DNA from: Chloromonas sp. AAM2 | Lineage: Eukaryota; Chlorophyta; Chlorophyceae; Chlamydomonadales; Chlamydomonadaceae | DNA: 64,000 bases | NCBI GenBank assembly: GCA_004335635.1 | Contig: QAXH01001425.1 | Location: forward strand, 1-64,000 | Direction: 5' to 3' | Part shown: positions 35,513 through 47,896 of the stretch, one piece after another | Layout: the number at the start of each line of letters is the position of its first letter | Numbering within the stretch: the first letter of the stretch is position 1 | Position numbers and translations under genes: made by a program | The notes under the pieces: generated by a model | What the model was told of the DNA's origin: nothing | Databases searched by the model: none | The model's input: the letters and a program-made list of their open reading frames with translations, nothing else

Positions 35513-36102
35513 CCTGTGAACAGCAATTGAGTCGGCTTGTTGCCAAGGGTTGAATGTCGCCAAACTTGTCTTGTTATCAAGTATTGACACTGGTTAAGCA
35601 GTGGTATGGTGTGCAGAGGTCACCGCTACAGACACCTGTCACGAAAAGAGCTTTGCATCAGTCCACTGCTTGGACTTGGCTGGGTTTTCTATGCTGAACG
35701 CATTGGCGCCACAAGCAGTGCAGCGCAAGCGATAGTATACATTGCCGCTGACGCAACAGCTGCGTTGCCGTGCAGCACGCCGGTGATGTCTGCGCCACAT
35801 GCGTGCGTTGCTGACGCCATGATAGCGCGAGATGCGGGGGCAGCACCTGATAGGCAACAAGCAGCAGACAGTCAGATTGAATACCGTCAGTTTCATTACG
35901 GTGGAGCTGCATCGTAGTGTGTTGAGTGACATGGCAGTCACTCTGTTCACCAAGATGACACACACACACACAACATTCACAACATTCCACACCAACCGGG
36001 CTCTGCTCACCTATACCCTTCTTGTTGCACATAGCCCAGTGCACAGAATCAGCATAAATCGCCACTTCAAGTCACAGACACAGTTCACCGCAAGAACCCA
36101 AC

Positions 36103-36136
36103 AAATTGTCCCAGAACTGGCAAACATAATTTTTTT
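36103..36136 (+). repeat. GTCCCAGAACTGGCAAAC dispersed motif, copy 8
   Basis: Full core with a seven-base T-run after CATAA. Confidence 0.9.
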
Positions 36137-36640
36137 GCACATGGCCAAAGTCTCAACCTGTGATTATTCTTGCAAACCCGCTTCTAGTGGCAATTCATTT
36201 TAGAGTCCCTCATCTGGGCCTTGTCGGTTAGGCCCGCTCATAACCAGGGTGCGCATCCAGGGTGCCGTGTTGTTGCTGGTAAATTAGGACCCTGAGATGA
36301 GCACTCCGCTGAGGATTTGCACAGCCTGCTCCCACTATGCATGATCACGATTATGACGCAGGCATCAGAGAATTGGAAGAGTTCTTGCTGCACGCTCATG
36401 TGCTGCGCATCAGTACTCTTGGTGGCACCCGGCTCACAGCAACACTCTTCCAACGCTCTGAAGTGTATCCACATGGCAGCTGTCGATTTTCCTTTGGGGC
36501 ACATACAATGTGTGTCGGTCGTAATCATGCATAGTAGAGCCCCAAGCGTACAGATGCGCACCAACTCTTGCATGACTGGATGTGGTTCTCAGCTTGAAGG
36601 TATACTGCAAAATGTCCCCACGCCAGTGTCAGGTCACACA

Positions 36641-36673
36641 GAATTGTCCCAGAACTGGCAGACATCTTTTTTT
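36641..36673 (+). repeat. GTCCCAGAACTGGCAAAC dispersed motif, copy 9
   Basis: Full core (GGCAGACATC) with a seven-base T-run. Confidence 0.9.
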
Positions 36674-37229
36674 GGGGGGCAGTTTTGTTGCCTCAGTCCA
36701 GAAGAATAAAAAGGGAGCATATTCTTCTGGACTGAGGCAATAATGGGGGCATTTTGCAGTCTGCCTTCAAGCTGAGCACCTGCTGCTAACAAGAACTGTG
36801 CGGCTTGCAAGCCATCCACCATGCAGAAGCTGAGGTACAGCTTTTCACTACAAAGGGAAACTGAGCTTCCATCGTTAATCGAACATGTATTGCTCTTGGC
36901 CTGCTTCCTGTTGCGTCGCTGCGCGTCTCGGGGGTGAAACTTCAGAGCGGTGGTTGTTTGTCACATTGCAAGTTGCAAGATACATTTAATGCGGGAATAT
37001 ACAAGCGGAATGGCTGTCATCTTGAAGATCTCAATCTCTGATCAGAGCCTGCATGTGGGAATACCGCGGAGTTTCCGCGGCGCCCGCCTCAAAACCGTAC
37101 AGCGTTGTGCGTATAAGAACCCAGGAAATGTCAAGCATTGGCATAGCAATTCCTTGCTAACAGCTCAGGCAATTCCGCAATTACAGCAAACCTCTGAGGC
37201 TCTTCAACACAGTCGTACTCCTGCTTACA

Positions 37230-38340
37230 ATGTCGGACACAACAGCCTTCAGCGACAACTACAGCAGCAACACAAACTGTCTCTTTGAAGACTCTTCTTG
37301 CAGGTAATGTGCGCCGGCAGGCTGAACAGCAAAAAGTTCGGTCCTCATGGAAGCAACAACGTCTCTGCAAGGCACGTCTTTTCTCCCAGCAATCTGTGTT
37401 TCACCTATGCTGTTATGCAGGCCCGAGCAAACGAAGCTCAACCAGCCGTCCTTTGAGCCGAATCCCGGTCCTACCCCTTCGCCCGAGCTGTTGCTCCATG
37501 CGGCACAGAAATTCTGGCAGGTGAGCAGTCGCTGCTTGGGCCCCGCTATTGGCATTATGAATCCAATGCATTACCTGAACAAATGCATCCGCCCCTGACG
37601 TCCTTGTCCGCAGGATTGCCAAGAGGCCCTCGCGCAGCTCCGGGCGTCAAATGAGCGCATTGCGGAGCTGCAGGCGACTATTCAACACATGGATGCAGAT
37701 AACCAACAGCTGAATGCACTTAACCAAAATGTGAGTGCAGTTGTGTCCCTCAGAGCGTCTGAAACATTGATTATGGCACTGGAGCAACTGATCGGCATGC
37801 AACTGATGGGCACAAGCGTCACTGGAACTGACAGCATGTACGCCATGTCCACCTGCCTTGCAGCTTCATTCCGTCGCGGTAAAGATGGAGGAGAAGGCAG
37901 CCTGTGAGTCGTTCAGGGCTTGGCGTGCAGAGGAGGCCCTGAAGAACTTCAAGGAACTCGCGGAGGAGGACGCCACCCATCCCACCACCTCTCCCACCAC
38001 CTCCTCCCCCACCATCCCTCAACCCTCCCTGTGCCCCGCCTCCACAAGACTTGAGGGACTCCCTGAGGACCTTGCCGCTGTGGAGGAGTGCAATCCCTCA
38101 AGCCGCTGGCTATGCGGGCTGCCCATGCCCCGCGCCTTCACACCTGCACCTGCACCCCCNNNNNNNNNNNNNNNNNNNNNNNNNNNNNNNNNNNNNNNNN
38201 NNNNNNNNNNNNNNNNNNNNNNNNNNNNNNNNNNNNNNNNNNNNNNNNNNNNNNNNNNNCCTAAGGCCCCTAAGAAAAAGCCCAGCATCGCCAAGAAGGC
38301 AGTCAAGGCGCTGAGAAAGGCATTCACTGCCTGCTTTTAG
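37230..38340 (+). CDS. Unrecognised coiled-coil protein, interrupted by an assembly gap
   Basis: Exons 37230-37303, 37421-37520, 37614-37730 and 37864-38340 join in phase. I do not recognise the family. Features in order: an acidic and Asn/Ser-rich start, a proline-rich segment (EPNPGPTPSPELLLHAAQKFW), a heptad-like coiled coil (ALAQLRASNERIAELQATIQ), a charged helix (ACESFRAWRAEEALKNFKEL), and a Thr/Pro/Ser-rich linker. After the N gap comes a basic amphipathic end (KKKPSIAKKAVKALRKAF). The gap lies inside the last exon, so the length and frame across it are unknown; a 100-N gap usually marks an unknown size. Possible TGTAA signal at about 38479. It could be a cytoskeletal or scaffold protein, but nothing proves it. 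Confidence 0.6.
38160..38259. other. Assembly gap (100 N)
   Basis: One hundred consecutive N, flanked left by CCTGCACCTGCACCCCC and right by CCTAAGGCCCCTAAG, both repetitive proline/lysine-coding sequence. A collapsed minisatellite is likely. Confidence 1.
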
Positions 38341-38520
38341 TAGATTCTGACTGTTTGACTGTCGTCAGACTCCCAGTTTCATGTGCATTACGATATTGTC
38401 CACACTGCTGAAGTGTGCGGCACATGCTTCGTTCTTACCCGACCTTTGACTTTCTCGCACTGCATCAGCATGTCACGCCTGTAACCCACCTTCGTCAAAA
38501 TCTCTGTGTCCTGTCCTTGC

Positions 38521-38538
38521 GTCTCTCTCTCTCTCTCT
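38521..38538 (+). repeat. (TC)n microsatellite
   Basis: About nine TC units. Confidence 0.9.
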
Positions 38539-38558
38539 GACAGCCTTGGTCTATCTCT

Positions 38559-38640
38559 CAAGCCTGCTTAAATTGTTCAGCTCAGCTCGGCCCAGCCTGC
38601 TTAAATTGTTCAGCTCAGCATGCTTGACTTGGTCAGCTCA
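38559..38640 (+). repeat. Imperfect tandem repeat, GCTTAAATTGTTCAGCTCAG unit
   Basis: Two clear units and a decayed third (GCTTGACTTGGTCAGCTCAG). Confidence 0.8.
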
Positions 38641-39291
38641 GCTCAGCAGCCTATGTCCAACTTGCCTGGTGCTGGCTGCCTCCAAATGTGTGAAACTGTT
38701 GGACCTGAATGATCTTGATAGCAACGGCATCAAGTCAATGAATTCGTACGTGTAGAGGCCAGCCTTGACTTGAGTCCTTTCATCAGCACCAAGTCGATAA
38801 ATGTGTCAACACCAGAGTACACAAATGTTCGATTCAATGCACAGTAGCATGCATGCTTATACATTCAATTCTTAACATGCCCGAAGCCGTACAGCCAAGA
38901 GGGACAGCGGGCACAGCCATCACAAACGGACGCCGGGACACAGCGTGTTCGATGTCCCATGCAAACTAGCCAAGCAAATGAGGCATCCAAGCCCTGCTTC
39001 TCCTAGAGCGCGGTTCGAATAAAGAGTGGAAATATAGATTGATTGTTCTGATAAGCGAGGAGCGCCACGGCGTCTGCCTAACTCCAGCGATTGCAGCAAT
39101 GGTAGCTACCTAACCTTAGGCCATGGTCGCGCAAGCTAATGGAAGCTACAGCTGACATTTGGATGACAAACGGGCAGGACTACAGTCAGCACGGTGAAGA
39201 ATGTCAATGTCCTGTCCTGTGTGTGCGTGGAACATGATGAAAGTCGTAACAGTTGCCACGAACTCTGAACAGCTTTGAGTCTCTGAACGTG

Positions 39292-39344
39292 TGCACTCAG
39301 CCTCAATTGTTGCACTCAGCCTCAATTGTTGCACTCAGCCTCAG
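39292..39344 (+). repeat. Tandem repeat, TGCACTCAGCCTCAATTGT unit
   Basis: Nearly three perfect units. Confidence 0.9.
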
Positions 39345-39651
39345 CATAGGAAAGAAAGAACGAGGACGCAAGTCGGCGTTAGTAAGGAGGCCGAGTGGCA
39401 AAGCCCAACCCCCCACACAAGACCCAGATGACACCAGGTGCCCCTATTACACTTGACAGAACTGCAGCCGTGCCTTGAATGTTTTTGTTCGAGTAGACGC
39501 AGCCCTTGCAACACTTGTTGGTTCAGAATCAGTGGCTGCTTATATGTGGCAGAGTCAACCATGCTGCATATATGGCATCAGCCCGTGAAACAAACAAGGT
39601 CAGTTGAGAGGAACTACACGGGCTGCAAGCAGCTGATTGTAGCAAACAGGA

Positions 39652-42600
39652 TTAGTCAGTTGCTGATGAGTCTTTATCATCACTCGGCAATTCCGCGCCT
39701 TCATCAGTGTCTGAACTGAGCAGCCATGTTGATGCGCTGCCGAGCGGGCCCCAGTCTTGCTCCAGTTCCTTTCCTCGCCGCTCACACCAGCGCCTGCGAG
39801 AAACAGCCATGTTAACGAAACCCTGGACGGTGCCCTGCGCCGCATGGTGGGGGTGCAGGTTTTCCACTAGCAAGGAACATGGCTGAGACACAAGGCACAC
39901 ACGAGACTCACGTTCAATTAACATGAGCCTCTGTGCAGCACGCCTCCTCCGAGTTCACTTGCCCTCTGGGCTATTGCAGTCTCGCCAGTTTGCCCGCTCA
40001 GCTGAAGGCCGTGTGCTGTTCATGTTTAAGCGATGTAACATGCAATCAGGCACTCTCTGTCTGCGCCACTCACCCGACAGCCTCTTGCAACTGGTCATCC
40101 TCAAACTGCAAGCACAGCAACACATCATGAGTGTGTTTGCCAGCTGGCTCATCCGTTCTATGGTTCAGCACTGACAGGCCATGTGCAGCTTCAAAGCAGT
40201 GCAAGCGCGCCAAATGCTTGTGACCGATCAGCAGGGCGCGCTAAACGCCTCACAACGGCAACGTAGTCTGACCAACAGTGTGGTGGGTTGAGAGCGCACC
40301 TTGGGCATGAAGCCCATGAGAGGACGCCAGCCCGCACGCCTTCTCAGCTCCTGCTCCAGGTCTACCAGCGTGTCCAGCAACTGCAAACAGATCAGCACGG
40401 TTGGAGAACAAGTGTTGGGAGTGTTGTGTGGCACAACGACTTGGATGGCTTTTTGATGCATTTACTGAAGTCAGAGTCGATCGTTGGTGTTGTTGCAACG
40501 TCTCCTGTGATTGCAGACGATTGGACAGGGAAAAAGAAATTTGCCAGTTCTGGGACAGTTTGTGTGAATAGGTCTGTAATACTGCCAGGAACCATTTTGT
40601 GTCAGTAAAACATGTGTATGTGTGTGTGTGTGTATGTATGTGTGTGAATCGCACATCGCGTTACCCAAAAAGTGCAGCCTTCGCGGGTCATCCGCAGCAA
40701 GCGCATCTAAACCAAATGCAGACGGAGACCATCATTTTATCCGACTCCAGCAGCGACGAGCAGGTGCGCAACAAGATAGTCACACACGATGTGACAGGCA
40801 CCAAACCGTCCAGGCACCAAACCGTCACACATGCCAGGCACGCGCACACACATGCACACTCCCATTGACGCTACTTTGGCCCCAGCACACTCTGGATCAA
40901 TCTGCCGTTCTGCATGCCGCAATTCTGCAGGGCAGCGGCAGCAGCAAGGATGATGAGGCGTTCATGGCTGGCCGCACCAAAGGCAAATACAACTGGGACA
41001 GGTGCTGGCTTGTTGCATATACTCAGCTTTGTCGTTACCTTTAGATGAACCTGTTTGATAATAATTGTAATGGGTTCAATGGGCCAGCTGGTTGTTGACC
41101 GTGCAGGGAGAAGACGCCCATCACACCAGCTATGTTTGAGGCCGGGGGAGGTGCTGAGGGCATCCGTAACTTCTATCCCCACGGCGTTGTAGTGGCCTAC
41201 ATCGACTGTGTCCCAGAGTGCCTGTCGATTGCTGTCGCGGTGCACAGCAAGGACACGCCGCCCAGTAGTCGCAGCGCTCAGGGCTGGACAGCTTGCGGCA
41301 TGCAGAGCGATATCGCAATCTCTCTCAACACCCATGGCGGTGGCAAGATAGGAGGGCAGCCACATAAGCGTTGCTCAAAGTGCAAGCGCCAGTTCCCCCT
41401 CTGCTACTTCACGACACCTGATGGCACAGACCTCTTGGAGTTGTGGAACTCCAACCAGCTGTCCCAGTAGCCATGCCTCAGTATTGGCTGATGATTGACA
41501 CAGGGCACAGGGCACAGGGCCTGAGTTGGTTCTAGTCAATTGACCCACCGTAAGCAAGCATGTGTTCGGAATGTGCGCCGAGTTGACTCGTGTATATGGT
41601 CAACGCAAGGAGCACATGCATCGTTTTTTCCTGGCTTGGCATACTCTGTAAGAAGTTGCCAAGGTTTACCAAGTACTTGGAATGTTTGAAACTCATCGGT
41701 TGAGGATCAGTCAATCTTGAGTTTTCAGTACACACTCAAGTGCACCACAGCCTGAATGACAATGTTTTTTTTATTTATTGCTGGAAGCATTGTGTGGCCG
41801 CTTAAAACGGGTTTGTAAGGCTGTTGCAAGGCTGGCACTGTCCAAACTATTCCGCGACCTCATTCTCTGGTTTGTACACGTGTCCTGGGCAACCTCAACA
41901 TGATGCTCTGGACTGATTTTGAGCAAAGAGGCAAGAGTGAAAGCAGTTGAGCTATGTCAACGAAATAAAGCGCTTGGTCAGAGGTAGGCCTCACACCTGT
42001 TTATCTTGGCATGTGTCCGGGACTTGCGCTCGTATGAACTCGTCTACCTTGGGGTCAGGTCCTGCGCAAACCCAGGATGAGAATGAATGCATGATTGCAT
42101 GTTCACCTCATGTATCACCTCCGTACAAGCCCATTTCCATAGCTGCGGATGACTATGCTTGACGCAACAATTAACAGTTATGATTGAAGCAGATCAAGCC
42201 TTGAGCTCCCAAGTTGACGTGAATACAAGCTGCAGTCTGACGCAACTTAATCTGTGTCATGTCATGTGATGAACTGAAGGTGCGAGTTCAGACAAAGCGG
42301 AAAGCATGCGCAGTTTGCTCTGTGGGTTGCCGCTCATACCTGGGGTGGGCAGGCTGAAGCGGTGCGGTACGTTGAGCAGTCCAAACATTTCCTCCAGCAT
42401 GACTAGCTTCTGGTCACGAATCAACCGTTCGACTGTCAGCACAAGCACAGCAGCAAGGAAGCAAGTCTTGGCCCCTGACAGTGCATGTCAGCTGTGTGGC
42501 GCCTTGGCCGGCACTAAGTCACCGCTGCACTCATTCAGGAATGTGCATGTCTGGCGTTGCTGCTTCGTTGTGCATGCTGGGATGGGGGATGCAGTAAGCT

Positions 42601-44664
42601 CAAGAGGGATTGGACGCAACGTGCAATGCCAAGAACTATACGTCAAGTCCAACGCCAACGTATGCATGCCCAGCAGGTGATGTTGCATCCCAACAGAACC
42701 TTGCAGAATTCAAACTGAACAGACAGGTACCTGGGCCGTCGGAAGGTGTACCGCCAAAGGCACAATGTAGCACACGCCTCACAATGCCACAAGACGCGGC
42801 CAGAACAGGTGAGCCGCCGCATCCTCATCTGCATGCCCGCTGCTGCATACACCCGCTGCCCACACCATGCTCCCATTCCCCATATACTCCTCAACCGATC
42901 CACATGCGTGACGAGGCATAGTGTCAGTCAAATATGCTCTGCTTCCCCTTTGCCCTGCGCTCCCAACATCTGCCATGGCTGTGCGCTTCAACTTTCCCCC
43001 CCAGATACGCTGCACCAGGAGGCATGGGCTGCTACACCCAGCCTCCCTTTCCCCAACCTCGTCCTGTCTTCCTTCCTTCCCTTCCTTCCTTTCTCACGTT
43101 GTGGCAGTGCGTGCTCCACTGCCATGGATGGCGTAGCATTGACCTCCAGCAGCCAGGGCTTCAAGTCACAGTCCACCAGAAAGTCAAGCCCAAACAGCTC
43201 ACACACGCTCTGGGCAGGGGTGCGCAGCCGCACACACGCCTGGCGCACGGGCGGGGCAGCGGCAGCAAAAGCCAGGGCGGTGCTGCAGGCATTGAACAAG
43301 AAATGCTGTTGTAAGGAAGACCCATCATCTTAAGGGTCACAAATGGTGAAGGCACATCATACGCGCAAGGGGAAATGTCCGGGTCAACCGATGTGTTTTG
43401 CAGGAGGCTGGCAAGAACAGCCATGAAGCCATATCATGATGGTCAAGACATTGCAAATGTGTCAAGCCATGTGTTTTCACTGGTACTCTGCGGGAGGCTG
43501 GCTGTGAAGGCATACCACAGTCAGGCAGCCGCCCGCCCCCCGGCGTGCCATATAATGTCTTGCATCAGCCCCTCCATTACATTTGCTTGCCCACCTTTCC
43601 AGTATCTGTTGGTGCATCTTGTCGTACTGTTGCTGGCCCATGTGATCCCTGAGCTGCTCCAGGCTCCACACATCTCCGTCCACGTTCTGTGCATGGTTTG
43701 TCAGGTGGCTCTGCAGGTCACCGGTGTCCGATGCACTGTACTCCTGCAAAGATCATACCACATGAAAAGGGTTGTGAGCACACAGCCTTGACAATCCTAG
43801 GAATTCAGAACAGCGATCAAGATTTGCTCCATCACAAAGGGTCAGACTGCCAACCTCGTGCAATCACAGTCACAACCAGTGTGACAAACGGCAGTAGGCG
43901 CGGAGAGTCAGCGCACCTTCCAATGATGCACACGCTACAGGGTTGAGGTACTGGTAGTGTACATGCTACAAGGTTTACGGGCTACCGAGCTACCCGCTGA
44001 CGGCTGACCAGAGGCTGGTGCACAATCTCCTGTTTGGTGGGCTGATCATGCAGGCGTCATGACAGCACTTTACTTGGGCCTAGCAACCTCTCTGACTCAC
44101 AGTCATCCATGACCAACTGAACCATCTGCCTTGCAAGCGGAACAGTAATGTCAAGCGGAACAATACCAAGATGTACCAAATGTCAACAGCTCGTAAAACA
44201 ATCTGGCTGGCATGCCTGTGCAGTTTCAACTGGGCTTTCCACTCTCAGGCAATGCCAAGCTAGCAAGTGCACTACAAGGGCCTGGCTGAGCACGCGCTCA
44301 CGTGATTGCTGAAGAGCACCAGTCCGTTGCAGTGCAGGTACACCCTCAAGGGGTGGGCGTGGGTGATGACAGCCCACAGCCGCAGGCCGAACTTGCGCCC
44401 TTGGATCAGCAGCGGGTTGCGAATGTACTGCTGAGCCACTACAAAGGCCTTGAGCTGCAGGCAGGTCACCATGTGTGCTGGTGTTGACAGCACTGCTGAA
44501 ACAGGCATGCATGCCACAGAGGCCCTCCTTAGCTGAAAACAGGCAAGGCGGGCAGGCGGTCACACAATCAAACAGTCAAGCAAGGGGTAGTTCAATGAGC
44601 AGGCATTCAGTGGGCAGCAGTGTGAACAGGCTTGATGAGCGGGCAACTGCAGCAAGTAGGCAGG

Positions 44665-44707
<43 letters not shown>

Positions 44708-46712
44708 GTTTGTTGCTTAAGTGCCATTGACCGAGCCTGCTGTGTGCCACTAATTAGCCTGCTGTGTGCTACGGATTGAGCGCTCATGAGTGAAGCGCTT
44801 GGTGGGCCTGAAGTCAGCAGGGAGTGTGGCGCTTGGTCGGCAGTGCCTACCTGCTTCTTCTGTGCTGCAGTCGCCTTGAGCACGGCTTGCTGGCGCATCA
44901 CCACCTCTTTGACTGCCCGCCGCTGGGGGCAGATGAGCATGCCTTTGCCTGCGGCAACACCAGGCGCGACAAGCAAAGTAGCGGCAAACTGGCTCACGGC
45001 AGGTACTTATGGCGCCCTGTGTGTCCGTCTCACCACCAGTAAAGGATCAACTGACGGCTTTAGGCATAGCAAGTGCAGCTTGTCATAATGGCATGTACCC
45101 TGACCATGAACATTCACAATACTAACCCAATACTAAGCTACATATCTCATGCATTGCCATACTTTATCAGCCTGATTGCATACCTTTGCGTACACCATCC
45201 GATTGCAGCGCCTACCAACAAACCACCCACATCAACCTTCCCAGTATGCTCATCCCTCCAGATGTGGATTCCCAGGTAATCGCGCCCTGCATCTACGCTG
45301 GCCTACCCTACCTGGCTCCTACCCAGGTGCTGCGCGGTCTTGAGAATCCAGAGAGCATCGCTTGCGCCGCCCACGCCGGCCCCACGTGCCGCGTTGACCG
45401 CCCTTCCAGCAGGTGTGGTCACTCTTCCTGACCCACGTGTGCCAGTGTTGCTCATAGGTGGTGTGGCCATGGCCTGTGGTGCCTGAGCTGAGGTGACTGG
45501 TGCAGGGGCTGCTGATGCAGTTTGTGCTGCCTTGGCTGCTAGCTGTTCCTGCCCCATGTGCCGCAGCCACTTGTGCATTTGCACAGGCAGCTCGAATGTC
45601 AGAGGTGTCAAATCAAAAGCCCTGTCACCGTATGCCTGCGGCCAAGTGCACCGTGTGTGTTCTTCTAGTCTACACAACCGTTTATGTGAAGCACCAGGTC
45701 CTGAATTGTGATTGTTTACCTTACACCCTCAGTTGCCCTACTGCAGAACAACTGGTGGACAGGTCAAGCCTGGTGTACCCTGCGCTTGGGCATGTGCAGC
45801 CCCATACGCAGAACAGAGCCTGCTGCAGAGTTCACAACAGACCACAAGCACTGCCCATCCTTGTCACATGCATTGATATGACGACAACAAACGTGCTGTA
45901 CCCGGCGCTTGGTCATCTGCCAACCCACAGGCCTGCTGAGGAGACCTGAGGCCAAGCACCTGCTGTAGTGTGCGTGGCAGGGCTTTCTTCTTGGTCAGGC
46001 AGCGAGTGCCGGGCACTGCACTGCACAGCTGGCCCTTAGCCAGGCCCGCCTCAGCAGCCTTGAGGGCCGTGCTGGAAGGGCTCCACAACAGGTCCCATGC
46101 GTGCATGGCCTGCGGTAAAAGCAGTGCATGTGCAGTACAGTAATACTCAGTATGTACTGCCTGCACCAGGGCGATAGGCCAGGCATGCACGCACGGTTTA
46201 AGTGCCACACTGCGGCCAGGTGACAGGCAAGGGCTAACGTAAATACAAGTCACTCAAGTGCTTTCGACTTGAATTGTAAGTTACAGGGTCTACCTGGACA
46301 GTTAAACACTATGGGTACAAGACATGAATGGCAAGAGGGTGGTGACAGGGCGGGGATGCCAGTGAGGCCTGGTCATGTGGCACCAGTATCGAAGGTCAGG
46401 TGCCACACACCCGATCATGACCTCCCGTTTGTGGAAGGAGCTCAGAGGAGCGGGCATGCTGGTTAACGGCTGGTGTGTGTGTGGTGCGTGTGATTATATC
46501 TGTATCTGTGTCTTTCATACCTGTGTCTTGTTGCATCTGCGTCTTTTCACATCTGTGTCTCTTGACAACTGTGGTCCCTCACCTGCCAGCCCATGCGGCC
46601 ATTTGTTGGGTCTGACTTGAGGTTCCCGCCCGTGCGTTCCCCGCCCAATGCCCGCAGTGCTTCATCCGCTATGAAGTTATCGCCCTTGAACCGTTTGTCC
46701 TCATGCCAGTAC
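39652..46712 (-). CDS. Tubulin-tyrosine-ligase-like (TTLL) enzyme
   Basis: ATP-dependent ligase family that adds glutamate, glycine or tyrosine to tubulin tails; in algae mostly an axoneme and cytoskeleton function. Exons: 46583-46712, 45960-46109, 45323-45635, 44851-44948, 44302-44454, 43595-43743, 43098-43282, 42340-42432, then 40300-40380, 40074-40105 and 39652-39793. Motifs in order: AMHAWDLLWSPS, LTFELPVQMHKWL, LWILKTAQHLGKGMLI (ATP grasp), QYIRNPLLIQGRKFGLRLWA, HPLRVYLHCNGLVLFS, VWSLEQLRDHM, and LFGLDFLVDCDLKPWLLEVN with the metal-binding E/N. Phases agree down to 42340, which ends in phase 1. The exon at 40300-40380 (ELRRRAGWRPLMGFMP, TTLL-tail-like) begins in phase 0, so one exon is missing or the last three exons belong to another gene. 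The N-terminal exons above 46712 were not found. A (CAA)n run lies in an intron. Substrate not predictable. Confidence 0.82.
40531..40560 (-). repeat. GTCCCAGAACTGGCAAAC dispersed motif, copy 10
   Basis: Full core (CTGTCCCAGAACTGGCAAAT) with a short T-run, in the presumed TTLL intron and in the TTLL transcript orientation. Confidence 0.85.
40611..40646 (+). repeat. (TG)n microsatellite
   Basis: TG units interrupted by TATGTATG. Confidence 0.85.
40716..41470 (+). CDS. Unrecognised small protein with a CSKC motif, apparently nested in the TTLL gene
   Basis: Three exons (40716-40763, 40931-41001, 41107-41470) join in phase to give 160 residues; I do not recognise the family. It starts with MQTETIILSDSSSDEQGSGS, an acidic-serine stretch like a SUMO-interacting or CK2-target motif. 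It continues with AFMAGRTKGKYNWDR, REKTPITPAMFEAGGG, IRNFYPHGVVVAYIDCVPEC, and ends with HKRCSKCKRQFPLCYFTTPD and ELWNSNQ. The CxxC-x6-C cluster could bind a metal. It lies on the opposite strand inside the interval 40381-42339, which is an intron if the TTLL tail exons are assigned correctly. TGTAA at about 41645 could be its poly(A) signal. The Ser/Asp-rich start suggests a nuclear protein, but this is inference. Confidence 0.6.
41471..42339. other. No gene seen (presumed TTLL intron)
   Basis: 3' flank of the nested gene. A missing TTLL exon of phase 1 to 0 may be hidden here or in 40381-40715. Confidence 0.35.
44664..44706 (+). repeat. (GTT)n / (CAA)n microsatellite
   Basis: About fourteen units in a TTLL intron. 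It would read as poly-Gln on the minus strand but lies after a good GTAGGC donor at 44850. Confidence 0.9.
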
Positions 46713-47896
46713 CTGTCACGTGGTACCAATGATATACACATGACATTGGTACCTGCCACGTGATGGACACCATGCCATCCCATAGCATGAGAAAGCGTCC
46801 TATAGCCTAAATTCTATTCCTACACCCTAAAAGCGTCCATGCCATCCTATGGCGTGAAAACGCGCTTCCAAGGTAAAACGACACACACAAAAGGACAGCT
46901 GCAGTCCAATGCTCGAGTAAGTGTGTAACGACTGTGGGTGTGTGTAAGCTGCAAAAGTGTGCTGTGTGTGTGCCCAGTGCTGACGACTGTGCTGAGGCTG
47001 CAGCCAGTTGTGGCTTTGGAAATTGTTCCCCAAGTTCAGTATCACGGCACCGTGCTTTAGATGCTGTTCTGGTGGCAAATGATAACCATGTTCGGCCTCT
47101 CAGGGAATGGCTTGGGCTAGACTGCGACTGATGCAGCTGCTAGCACTCATTCTATCATTACCCACCGAAACACGCTAGTGGGTTGGTCTGTGAGACTGGG
47201 AGAGCGAGCTGTATGATGGGCTAGAGGCGCTGAATTGTGTGCGCCCTGTGCTCCTGGTCCATGGGAGTGCGCTTTGTTCTTGGTGACAGTCAAGGGACAT
47301 CTGCCTTGTACTGCTCGATCATGGCCCCAGCTGACTTGAATTCTGGAACTCCAAGACGCAGGCATCCAGCATGAAAGAGCGGTATTGAACGCATGGGTGG
47401 CCAATGCATGCCCCCGAGACATGTGCCCGGAGCAGTGGGGATGTGCTGATCTATGGCTAAGGGCATCCATTGCTAGCACGCTCCAGTGAAGTCGAGAATA
47501 TTAGTATCTGCTGGCCAGAAGCATGCTGACCGTCGGCGGCACTCGGTAGCATGAGAACCTTGTGCTGCTAACTGTACGATGGGATGCATGAGAACTTGCA
47601 TGGCTTTGCATCTGTGTGATCTGTAATCATCAGATTTAGGATGGGACAGTTGCAAGTCGAAACAAGTACAAGCAGTTTGGAAACCCAAGTCCAAAAACGT
47701 GGCAGCTGCCCCAGTTTATTTTTCGTACTTACCCCGTCCTCTTCCTTCGACACGCTGACCTTGACCTTGAGCAAGATGGCTGGGCTTCACGCGTAAACGT
47801 TGGAACCCCGCAGAGCCCTAGATACACACGCAAGACCCCACATGCTCAAGTTAAAGAAGACCCCCAGCCCACAGGCGCTCAGCTGTTGACAGATTG
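46713..47896. other. Region upstream of TTLL and CAF1
   Basis: Probably holds the unfound 5' exons of the TTLL gene. A minus-strand stretch encoding KVKVSVSKEEDG before a perfect GTAAGT donor (about 47733-47776) may be one. The right end contains the CAF1 promoter; no TATA box is seen. Confidence 0.35.

Larger units (their letters stand above)
35301..37229. other. Repeat-rich region without a defended gene
   Basis: Contains dispersed motif copies 7, 8 and 9 within 1.2 kb and a short CA tract at about 35957. AGTCCAGAAGAAT (36695) and its reverse complement (36722) form a small inverted repeat just after copy 9. A frame at 35606-35917 (+) has an Ala-rich coherent stretch but no family match. 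Confidence 0.35.
38341..39651. other. Intergenic with tandem repeats
   Basis: Contains a (TC)n run (38521-38538), a tandem of about 30 bases (38559-38640) and a tandem of about 19 bases (39292-39344). TTACA near 39446 may be the poly(A) signal of the TTLL gene. No gene seen. Confidence 0.5.

Noticed and set aside
44560..44997. Poly-Gln tract as part of the TTLL protein
   Set aside because: A good donor (CAG/GTAGGC) ends the exon before the CAA run and phases agree with the next exon, so the run is intronic.
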